Source of the DNA: an uncultured Clostridia bacterium
GTDB lineage: Bacteria; Bacillota; Clostridia; TANB77; CAG-508
Length of the DNA stretch: 50,815 nucleotides
NCBI GenBank assembly: GCA_944386165.1
Contig: CALXAA010000011.1
Location: forward strand, 1-50,815
Direction of reading: 5' to 3'
Below the pieces are notes generated by a model. It ran no database searches, was not told the DNA's origin, and saw only the letters and a program-made list of their open reading frames with translations. The position numbers and the translations under genes were made by a program. Below, in pieces: positions 35,425 to 42,469 of the stretch (its first letter is position 1; each line of letters begins with the position of its first letter).

Positions 35425-38028
35425 TTAATTTGATCCTGTTGATTCTGTTTTGTTTGTACTAGATGTACTTCCACCAGTTGTACTTCCTGTTGATGGTTTA
35501 TTTGTTGATCCTGTTGATGGTTTTTGAGTGCTATCTGTTTTGTTGCTATCTCCAGTTGTGCTACCAGTTGATGGTTTATCTGGATTTGTTGAGCCTGTTG
35601 TTGGCTGTGTTGGGCTTGTTGTTGGTTTTGTAGGCTCTGTTGGTTTAACTTCTTCTGGTTTTTTGTGTATTGTACAATATTCTGTTGGTGGATTATCACC
35701 TGATTTAAGTTCTGTAGTATTCCATAGTCCTAGTCTTTCTTTTTCAGGTATATATCCTGAATCTTTTGTTTCTTTTGAGGATGCAGGACAATATTCATTT
35801 GCAAGTAATCCTGAATCTTTACATATTGTATATGTTGTTGAATGTGCATCACAAGTTTCTGGTAATTTTCCTTTTATAAATATTTCAGAATGTGTTGATG
35901 TACATTTATCTGATGCTAATCTTCCACTTACATTACAAACTGTTGCAGTTACTACACCTTCTGGTTTAGTAAATTTTGAGTCTTCTAAATTTGCATGAAT
36001 ATTTTTCATGATATTTGCAAATATACGTCCTGAAGATCTATTACTTGCAAGTGTAACTGTTTGTGGTTCATCAAATCCATAATATACTGCACATGCATAA
36101 TAATTTGTAAATCCACATAGCCATCTATCTTTATCTCCATTTGTTGTTCCAGTTTTTGCAGCAAGGTCCATTCCACTTATTTTACAATATGATGCTGTTC
36201 CACCATAACCTTCTGCACCATTTACTACAGATGTTAGCATGTTTTTTAAAACATATGCAGTTTCAACTGAACATACTTTTTCAGTAGTTTGATTTGGTTG
36301 CATTACTGTATTTCCTTCAGAATCTACAGCTTTTGTATAAAATGTAGGTTCTATATAAACACCATCATTTGAAATTGTTGCATATGCACCAGCCATTTCT
36401 AATGGGCTTATTCCATATGTTAAACCTCCAATTGCTAAAGCTAAGTTATTATCTCTTTCATCATCCAATGTTGAAATTCCCATTTTTTTCATATATTCCA
36501 TAGATTTCTTTGGTGTTAATTCAGCCATTATTTTTACAAATGGGACATTTTGTGATGTTGTTAATGCTGATCTAACTGTTCTATATGTTGTATAATAATT
36601 ATAATTCTTTGGGTCATATCCTCCACCAAATATTGTATATTTATCTAAATATATTGTTGCTGGTGTAATTATTCCTTCTTCAAGTGCTGGTAATACATCT
36701 GCTATTGGTTTTATTGCAGAACCTGTTTGCCTTACTGCAAATATTCTATTTAGTCCTCGAGATGTTGTTTTTTCTCCTAATTGTCCTACAGCTCCTACTA
36801 CATATCCAGTTTTTGGATCTATTACAACTGCTGCTGCTTGTGCATATATAGGGTTTCCGTTTTCATCATATACGATATTTTTATTTGCATCTTTTAATGT
36901 TAATTCATATCTAGAATCTTTCATCTCTGTTTCCATTATATTCTGAATGTTTGCATCTTGTGTAGAATATATTTTTAGTCCACTTGTATTTAAATATGTT
37001 TCTGCAGCTTCTTGTGATATATTCTTCTCTTCCATAATTTGTTCTATTAATTGATCAATTAATGCATCTGTATGAGAAGAATAAACATTTCCTTTTATTC
37101 CGTTTTGGAAGTTAAATCCTGCTTCAATCTCTGCAACTGCTGAATCATATTCTTCTTGATTGATATATCCAAGTTTCTTCATTTGGTTTAAAACTGTTTT
37201 TGTTCTATTTTTAATTTTTTCTGTATTATCTTTTGTTTCTGAATATGGATCATATGAATTTGGAGCATTATTAATTCCTGCCAAAAATGCACATTGTGCT
37301 ATACTTAAGTCTTTGGCACTTTTGCTAAAATAGTATTCTGCACCAGATTCAACTCCATAGTTTCTTTTTCCCATAAGAATTAAATTTAAATATAATTCTA
37401 GAATTTGGTCTTTTGATAATTCGTTTTCTATTTGATATGCTTTTACCCATTCTTTTATTTTTCTAATTACTCCACTTATTCCACTAGAGTCTTTGTCTTG
37501 TGTGATGTTTTTAACTAATTGCTGCGTTATTGTACTTCCTCCACCTGCTGTTGATTTTCCAAAGTGTGTTACAAATGAAAATATTGCTACTGCTGTTCTT
37601 TTAAAATCTACTCCATGGTGTTCATAAAATCTTTCATCTTCAATTGCTATAAATGCTTTTGGCAAATATGGTGACATTTCTTCTAATGTTATGCTTTTTC
37701 TGTTTTCGCCACCATTTAATTCTGCTAAAACATTTTCATTTGCATCAACAATTATTGTATTTTCATCCATTGTTAATTCTGAAATATCTATTTTTAAATC
37801 ATCACCCCATAAACCAAATACTAATCCTACTACAACACCTGTACCAATTACACATAATAGTAAAAATATAACAAGAGCTATTTTTAAGGCAAGACATAGC
37901 TTTGGATGTTTGTATTTAAATTTCATTTTATTATCTTTTGAAATAGCTTTTGTATTACTATCTTTGTTATTTGTTTTTTTACTTTTTTTCTCCTTTTGCT
38001 TTATGTTTTTTTTCTTTTTTTCTTCCAT
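35425..38028 (-). CDS. Class A penicillin-binding protein 1A
   Basis: A bifunctional glycosyltransferase/transpeptidase, 867 aa. It has a Lys-rich cytoplasmic N-terminus and one membrane helix (~48-70). The GT51 domain has EDERFYEHHGVDFKRTA and GGSTITQQLVKNI, and the transpeptidase domain has SAIKPI (SxxK), SQNVPF (SxN) and KTGTTNGDKDRW. After a cysteine-containing linker (~690-790) the C-terminal ~90 residues are a Pro/Thr/Ser/Gly repeat tail (PSTGSTN, TPTKPTT), probably a wall-spanning or glycosylatable spacer. It is the first gene of the cysS-argS-rsmA-fmt run. Confidence 0.93.
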   Translation of the reverse strand: MEEKKKKNIKQKEKKSKKTNNKDSNTKAISKDNKMKFKYKHPKLCLALKIALVIFLLLCVIGTGVVVGLVFGLWGDDLKIDISELTMDENTIIVDANENVLAELNGGENRKSITLEEMSPYLPKAFIAIEDERFYEHHGVDFKRTAVAIFSFVTHFGKSTAGGGSTITQQLVKNITQDKDSSGISGVIRKIKEWVKAYQIENELSKDQILELYLNLILMGKRNYGVESGAEYYFSKSAKDLSIAQCAFLAGINNAPNSYDPYSETKDNTEKIKNRTKTVLNQMKKLGYINQEEYDSAVAEIEAGFNFQNGIKGNVYSSHTDALIDQLIEQIMEEKNISQEAAETYLNTSGLKIYSTQDANIQNIMETEMKDSRYELTLKDANKNIVYDENGNPIYAQAAAVVIDPKTGYVVGAVGQLGEKTTSRGLNRIFAVRQTGSAIKPIADVLPALEEGIITPATIYLDKYTIFGGGYDPKNYNYYTTYRTVRSALTTSQNVPFVKIMAELTPKKSMEYMKKMGISTLDDERDNNLALAIGGLTYGISPLEMAGAYATISNDGVYIEPTFYTKAVDSEGNTVMQPNQTTEKVCSVETAYVLKNMLTSVVNGAEGYGGTASYCKISGMDLAAKTGTTNGDKDRWLCGFTNYYACAVYYGFDEPQTVTLASNRSSGRIFANIMKNIHANLEDSKFTKPEGVVTATVCNVSGRLASDKCTSTHSEIFIKGKLPETCDAHSTTYTICKDSGLLANEYCPASSKETKDSGYIPEKERLGLWNTTELKSGDNPPTEYCTIHKKPEEVKPTEPTKPTTSPTQPTTGSTNPDKPSTGSTTGDSNKTDSTQKPSTGSTNKPSTGSTTGGSTSSTNKTESTGSN

Positions 38029-38156
38029 ATTTTTTCGTTCCTTTCGTAAGAAATAAGCAATCTTTTTATTGATTGCGAATACATTATATTATATTTTTAT
38101 AAAAAAAGAAAGTATTTTAATAAATTCTTTATAATTTTATACTTTTGTTATGGAAC

Positions 38157-38198
38157 AAAAGAAGAGGAAAAGTATAAAACTTTTCCCCTTTTCTTTTA
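38157..38198 (-). terminator. Terminator of the ncRNA candidate
   Basis: On the minus strand an A/G-rich arm ending GGGGAAAAGT pairs with ACTTTTCCTC across TTTAT, followed by TTCTTTTGTT. It lies at the 3' end of the structured region and before the PBP1A promoter region. Confidence 0.65.
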
Positions 38199-38199
38199 T

Positions 38200-38430
38200 T
38201 GTTTATTAAAATCCCCACATTAGCCGTAAGTTTATTGAATTTTTAAGGACCTGTCTTCGACAGGTGGGTTCCTACTTGAGTACTCCTGGGCTTCTTACTA
38301 CTTAGTGCGAAATTTATATTTGCTAAAGTGTAAGCTTGCACGCCATACCCAAAGAATTGGTCCCTCTTTTAACTTGTAGGTTCTAAAAATTCTGCCTACA
38401 CGTACTACGCAGGGCATCTACCTTTTTGTT
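38200..38430 (-). ncRNA. Structured non-coding RNA candidate (~230 nt), possibly raiA-type
   Basis: This gene-free stretch is clearly more G/C-rich than its flanks and full of stems. On the minus strand it holds GTAGG...CCTAC near the 5' end, GTGCAAGCTTACAC, GAGTACTC, and a strong hairpin ACCTGTC-GAA-GACAGGT near the 3' end. A promoter on the minus strand (TTGCAA-17-TAAAAT) places the start near 38430, and a terminator follows at 38157-38198. No ORF with a ribosome site is present. Size, structure and the spore-former context would fit the raiA (Clostridiales-1) motif, but I could not confirm this from memory. 6S RNA and tmRNA were considered and do not fit. Confidence 0.65.
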
Positions 38431-38436
38431 ATAATT

Positions 38437-38465
38437 ATTTTAACATATAAACTAACTAATTGCAA
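38437..38465 (-). promoter_or_regulatory. Promoter of the ncRNA candidate
   Basis: Minus strand TTGCAA (38460-38465), 17-base spacer, TAAAAT (38437-38442). Confidence 0.55.
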
Positions 38466-38554
38466 CTATTTTAAAACTGAAATTTAAAAAAATTTATATT
38501 ATAAAATTAGTTTTTCTCATTTTATCATAATTATACTCTCTAATACAAATTTTT

Positions 38555-40132
38555 TTATTCTTTTTCCAAAACTTTTATAGCACATCTAATTCCATCTATT
38601 GCTGCTGTCATAATTCCACCTGCATATCCTGCTCCTTCACCACATGGATATAATCCATCAACATTTATAGAATTTAGAGTATCTTTGTCTCTAGTAATCT
38701 GTATAGGTGATGAACTTCTTGTTTCAACACCTGTTAAGATTGCATCTTTATCTGCAAAGCCACTCAACTTTTTATCTAATTCAATTAGACCTTCTTTTAT
38801 TGTATCTGAAATAAATTGTGGTAAAATTTTATTTAGGTTTGCCATTGTTATTCCAGGCATATAAGTAGGCTTTACTTTACCAATATATGTTGTATTTCTA
38901 TCTAATATAAAATCTTCAACTCTTTGGATAGGGGCATTATAATTGCTTCCACCCAATACAAATGCTTTTCTTTCTAAATCTTCTTGAAAATACATTCCAT
39001 CAAGTGGGGAACTTTTATAAAAATCTTGAATAGAAATATTTACAAGTATTGCACTATTGGAGTTTTCACCTTCACGTGCAAAATTACTCATTCCATTTGT
39101 TACTATCGAATTATTTTCTGAATTAGATGCTATTACTTTACCTCCTGGACACATACAAAAAGTATAACATGTTCTACCATTTTTAGCATGATATACTAAT
39201 TTGTAGTCTGCTGCTCCTAAATTTAATTTTGATTGATTTCCATATTGGGCAAAATTTATATCTTTTTGTAAATGCTCAATTCTAACTCCAACAGCAAAGT
39301 TTTTTGGTAATATTTGTATTCCCAATTCATAAAGTTTTTTAAATGTATCTCTTGCACTATGCCCTATTGCAAGTATTACACAATCTGTGTAAAATTTTTT
39401 CGTTTCATTTAGATTATTTTCACAGATAACTGCTTTTATTTTTCCATTTTCAATTTCAAAATCAGTTGCTTTTTCTTGAAATATAAATTTTCCACCATTT
39501 TTTATTATATATTTTCTAATATTTTTTAAAATATTTACTAGATTATCTGTGCCAAGATGTGGTTTTGCCACATATAGAATTTCTTTTGGTGCTCCAAATT
39601 TAATAAATTCTTCTAAAACTTTTCTTGAAAATATGTTTGAATTTCCAGTATTCAATTTTCCATCAGAAAAAGTTCCTGCACCACCTTCTCCAAATTGAAC
39701 ATTAGATTTTTCATTAAATTCTCTTGTTTCAATAAATTTATTTACATCTTTAATTCTATCTTCTACTTTTTTTCCTCTTTCTATTATAATTGGTTTAATA
39801 CCATTATCTATTAATGTTAGTGCAGAAAATAGTCCTGCTGGTCCAGCACCAATAATTATTGGATTTTTTGAACTCTTTCTTTTAACATTAATTTGAGGAA
39901 TTTTATTTAATTCTACTTTTTCAAATTTATTTTCTCTACTTTTATTTTTTAATTCGATATCAATACTATAGTTATAAAATATATCAGCTTTTTTCCTTGC
40001 ATCAGTTGATTTTTTATAAATATGCCAATTTTCTATTTCATCGATTTTTAGACCATTTTTATGTAATGCTTTTACTAATACTTGTTCATCTGTTAAATCT
40101 TCATGTATTTTTATGTTTTTTAATCTAATCAT
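38555..40132 (-). CDS. FAD-dependent oxidoreductase (uncharacterised dehydrogenase family)
   Basis: A 525-aa flavoprotein. A small N-terminal domain (~1-85) precedes the FAD-binding Rossmann motif PIIIGAGPAGLFSALTL and IIERGKKVEDR. FGEGGAGTFSDGKLNT and AIGHSARDTF are typical of the COG2509-type family, and the C-terminal motif GLYPCGEGAGYAGGIMTAAIDG completes the FAD site. Substrates of this widespread Firmicutes family are unknown; it is not glutathione or thioredoxin reductase because no CxxC pair is present. It is cytoplasmic. It follows the SUMF1-domain gene by 42 bp. Confidence 0.85.
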   Translation of the reverse strand: MIRLKNIKIHEDLTDEQVLVKALHKNGLKIDEIENWHIYKKSTDARKKADIFYNYSIDIELKNKSRENKFEKVELNKIPQINVKRKSSKNPIIIGAGPAGLFSALTLIDNGIKPIIIERGKKVEDRIKDVNKFIETREFNEKSNVQFGEGGAGTFSDGKLNTGNSNIFSRKVLEEFIKFGAPKEILYVAKPHLGTDNLVNILKNIRKYIIKNGGKFIFQEKATDFEIENGKIKAVICENNLNETKKFYTDCVILAIGHSARDTFKKLYELGIQILPKNFAVGVRIEHLQKDINFAQYGNQSKLNLGAADYKLVYHAKNGRTCYTFCMCPGGKVIASNSENNSIVTNGMSNFAREGENSNSAILVNISIQDFYKSSPLDGMYFQEDLERKAFVLGGSNYNAPIQRVEDFILDRNTTYIGKVKPTYMPGITMANLNKILPQFISDTIKEGLIELDKKLSGFADKDAILTGVETRSSSPIQITRDKDTLNSINVDGLYPCGEGAGYAGGIMTAAIDGIRCAIKVLEKE

Positions 40133-40174
40133 TTTTTTCCCTTCAAAACTTAAAACTTTTATGACTTTTTCTAC

Positions 40175-41575
40175 TTACTTAATATAAAGTACAATACGGA
40201 AACCAACATCAACAGCACTATAAATCTCTCTATTAGAGCCATCACGGTAACTAGCTGGATTTATACTTCCTTCGTCATAAAAACTTCCTCCACGTAATAC
40301 AGCAAATGTACTTGTTGTACCAGCATGTTTACCTTCTTCTGTTGTCCATTCCATCATGTTTCCGGCAAAATCATAAATATTATTTGCAAAATTTCTTCCT
40401 GATGAACCTGTTGGAATTTCTATTCCATCTCCTGCTTTTTTTAATGTTATATTTTCCCACAAAGACGCAATTTTCCATCCACTATCTTTATAAATATGTT
40501 TAGCAGATAATCCTGAGTATGTATATTCAGAATCTATGTAATTCCCCCAATCTTTACTATTGTTTACATCTTTTCCTGAATTTGATAACCATTTTGTAAT
40601 TGTATCCCATGCATAACTATCTATAAGTCCACTTGTTACTGAATTACTGTTTTCATACATTCTTTTTGATGCGGATTTTGCATTTGTTTGATTTATAAGG
40701 TTCCAAGATCTTGCGTTTTTCTTACTTACTGGTATATAACTTCCTATGTTTTTACCTGTGGTTAAATATGAATTGTTATCTTCATTATTTGAAAATAAAG
40801 TACCATCTGGTATTCCTGCTTCAAATCTACTTACATAAAAACCTTTATATTGTGATACACTTGTTGGATTTATTCCTTCATCATTCCAATCAGTATAAAT
40901 ATTGTATTTATCAGATTTTTCTCTCCAAGTTGATGTATCTTTTTCATATTTTAGTATTTCACCGTCAACTGGTATCCAAACAAATTGATTTCCTCCTTTT
41001 GAATTGTTTATATCATCATATGCTACATCTGATATTACCAATCCATCAGAAACTTTCGCAGAGCCTTTTACTAAACAAAATCCTGCAGGAATTATAGCTA
41101 TATTTCCATCAAGGTCTGTATAAGGAGTATTTTCTGCCATTATTTTTCCAACTTCAAAGTTTATATTATCTAATTCTATTATTTCTCCTTTTTCTGTAAC
41201 TAAATAGCTTCTTTTACTATCATTAAAGGTTATATAGTTATTAGTTCCTATTGTAACAAATTCAATATTTTCTTTCATATTATTTTTTAATTCTTCTTCC
41301 AATGCAGTACCATTTATTATTCCAGAATAATCTACTCCAATAATACTTTGCATGGCTGTTTCTATTTTTTCTTTTTCTGCTGCAATAGCATTTTTTAACT
41401 TTGATTCTTGTGCTTTGTCTAATATCCCAGTACCATCTTCTGTTTTTATCATTGAAATTGCTGCAACTGATATAAAAAGAATAATTACTATTGTTACTAT
41501 TATTGTTACAAGTGATATAGTTATTTCACCATTTGTTTTTTTAAAAATTTTAAGTATATTATGAAAACAATTCAT
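40175..41575 (-). CDS. Pilin-like N-terminus fused to a formylglycine-generating-enzyme-like (SUMF1) domain
   Basis: Residues ~13-43 (KKTNGEITISLVTIIVTIVIILFIS) look like a prepilin-type leader with a single membrane helix. A spacer follows, then a SUMF1/FGE-sulfatase-type domain from ~195: NQFVWIPVDGEI, FYVSRFEAG, YDFAGNMMEWT, and the closing LRGGSFYDEG...DVGFRIVLYIK. In true FGE enzymes two Cys bind copper; they are not visible here, so this is likely a binding or structural module displayed on the cell surface rather than a sulfatase activator. A TTGACA promoter lies upstream, back-to-back with that of the orphan gene at 41821. Confidence 0.75.
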   Translation of the reverse strand: MNCFHNILKIFKKTNGEITISLVTIIVTIVIILFISVAAISMIKTEDGTGILDKAQESKLKNAIAAEKEKIETAMQSIIGVDYSGIINGTALEEELKNNMKENIEFVTIGTNNYITFNDSKRSYLVTEKGEIIELDNINFEVGKIMAENTPYTDLDGNIAIIPAGFCLVKGSAKVSDGLVISDVAYDDINNSKGGNQFVWIPVDGEILKYEKDTSTWREKSDKYNIYTDWNDEGINPTSVSQYKGFYVSRFEAGIPDGTLFSNNEDNNSYLTTGKNIGSYIPVSKKNARSWNLINQTNAKSASKRMYENSNSVTSGLIDSYAWDTITKWLSNSGKDVNNSKDWGNYIDSEYTYSGLSAKHIYKDSGWKIASLWENITLKKAGDGIEIPTGSSGRNFANNIYDFAGNMMEWTTEEGKHAGTTSTFAVLRGGSFYDEGSINPASYRDGSNREIYSAVDVGFRIVLYIK

Positions 41576-41674
41576 TTTTTATCACATTCCATTTCTAAGG
41601 AATAAATGCAGTTGAAAAATTGTTAAAACTCTTTCAACCATTTCCTATTTCTTTTGTTATTCTTCTAATATAAT

Positions 41675-41702
41675 CCTATATCATTTTTGATGTTTTTGTC
41701 AA
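41675..41702 (-). promoter_or_regulatory. Promoter of the pilin-like/SUMF1 gene
   Basis: Minus strand TTGACA (41697-41702), 16-base spacer, TATAGG (41675-41680). It is divergent from the promoter at 41716-41744. Confidence 0.5.
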
Positions 41703-41715
41703 TACTTTATTTAAT

Positions 41716-41744
41716 TTGACTTTTTTCTTATTTTGTGATATTAT
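41716..41744 (+). promoter_or_regulatory. Promoter of the orphan membrane protein gene
   Basis: TTGACT (41716-41721), 17-base spacer, TATTAT (41739-41744) with an upstream TG. The 5' leader (to 41821) contains hairpin GAGCTA/TAGCTC (41762-41781) and the palindrome ACAATTGT (41794-41801). Confidence 0.7.
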
Positions 41745-41820
41745 GTTAATATCTTGTTTTCGAGCTATCCCCATTTAGCTCAACTATCAACACACAATTG
41801 TATGGATGCAGGAGGTTTAT

Positions 41821-42183
41821 ATGTTTACTTGGGAAATGATGGTTATACTCTTTATTGGTATTGTTTTTCTTATTTTGTGGTGTTGGGAACTTTTAAAAAA
41901 AGATGCCCATTATGCCGTACTTTTCGACAAAGGGCAACCATATGTCTACAGTTTTCGGACAGGAAAATTACTGCACGGCCTTGCAGTAATCAAGGTTAAG
42001 GGTCTTTGCCAAATAACCATTTATAATTCATATACTAAAAGAATTTTTAAAAAAGTTGAACATCAAAAAAATAAATCACAGAAAATCGTTTTACTGTTCA
42101 AAACCAACCAATATTTTACACTTAAAATTGAGGATGGGCAAGATTTTTTAGTTGAAATAATAAACTTTATGCCTCGATACTAA
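41821..42183 (+). CDS. Orphan small membrane protein, unknown function
   Basis: A 120-aa protein with one N-terminal membrane helix (MMVILFIGIVFLILWCW, ~6-22) and a basic cytoplasmic or surface domain of beta character (GQPYVYSFRTGKLLHGLAV). Not recognised. The ATG at 41821 is chosen because GGAGG (41811-41815) is five bases upstream; an earlier in-frame ATG at 41806 precedes that ribosome site. It contains an in-frame CGG (TTT CGG ACA, Phe-Arg-Thr) at about 41950, one of only two outside the frameshift sites. It is a single-gene unit with promoter, 5' palindrome and terminator, and its codons are richer in G/C than those of neighbours. Confidence 0.65.
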   Translation: MFTWEMMVILFIGIVFLILWCWELLKKDAHYAVLFDKGQPYVYSFRTGKLLHGLAVIKVKGLCQITIYNSYTKRIFKKVEHQKNKSQKIVLLFKTNQYFTLKIEDGQDFLVEIINFMPRY

Positions 42184-42188
42184 TGGGG

Positions 42189-42220
42189 AAAATGCTGGTA
42201 GAAAAAACTACCAGCATTTT
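42189..42220 (+). terminator. Terminator of the orphan membrane protein gene
   Basis: AAAATGCTGGTAG and CTACCAGCATTTT form a 13-bp stem with an A6 loop a few bases after the stop; it can also serve the converging 63-aa gene. Confidence 0.88.
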
Positions 42221-42240
42221 ACTTATATATATAATAGCAA

Positions 42241-42432
42241 TTAAATTGCAAAAATTATAATTATTCCACCTATAACAGAAATAATTGTTCCAAGCATTTT
42301 CAAACCTGTTGTTGCTTCATTTTTATCTCCGAATCCAAAGAATTTTTTTGTAATTAAACGTGCATCATAAATCATTACTACTCCAACAAGTACAATAATT
42401 GCTCCAATTAGTTTTAATATAATTTGTAACAT
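42241..42432 (-). CDS. Small two-helix membrane protein
   Basis: A 63-aa protein of two hydrophobic helices (~4-21 and ~44-62) around a short charged loop (DARLITKKFFGFGDKNEA). It resembles small conserved Firmicutes membrane proteins of unknown function; no specific family recognised. The start has a plausible AAGGATG ribosome site. It lies 38 bp downstream of recG, so it may be the last gene of that unit. Confidence 0.6.
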   Translation of the reverse strand: MLQIILKLIGAIIVLVGVVMIYDARLITKKFFGFGDKNEATTGLKMLGTIISVIGGIIIIFAI

Positions 42433-42469
42433 TTTTATCTACATCCTTTTTACTTTCACAAAGTCTTTT

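Noticed and set aside
35415..35699. Gln/His-rich 94-aa protein on the minus strand
   Set aside because: A shifted-frame reading of the PBP1A Ser/Thr/Pro repeat; no ribosome site.
38200..38430. 6S RNA or tmRNA
   Set aside because: No tmRNA tRNA-like ends, and the two ends of the region do not form the long closing stem expected of 6S RNA.
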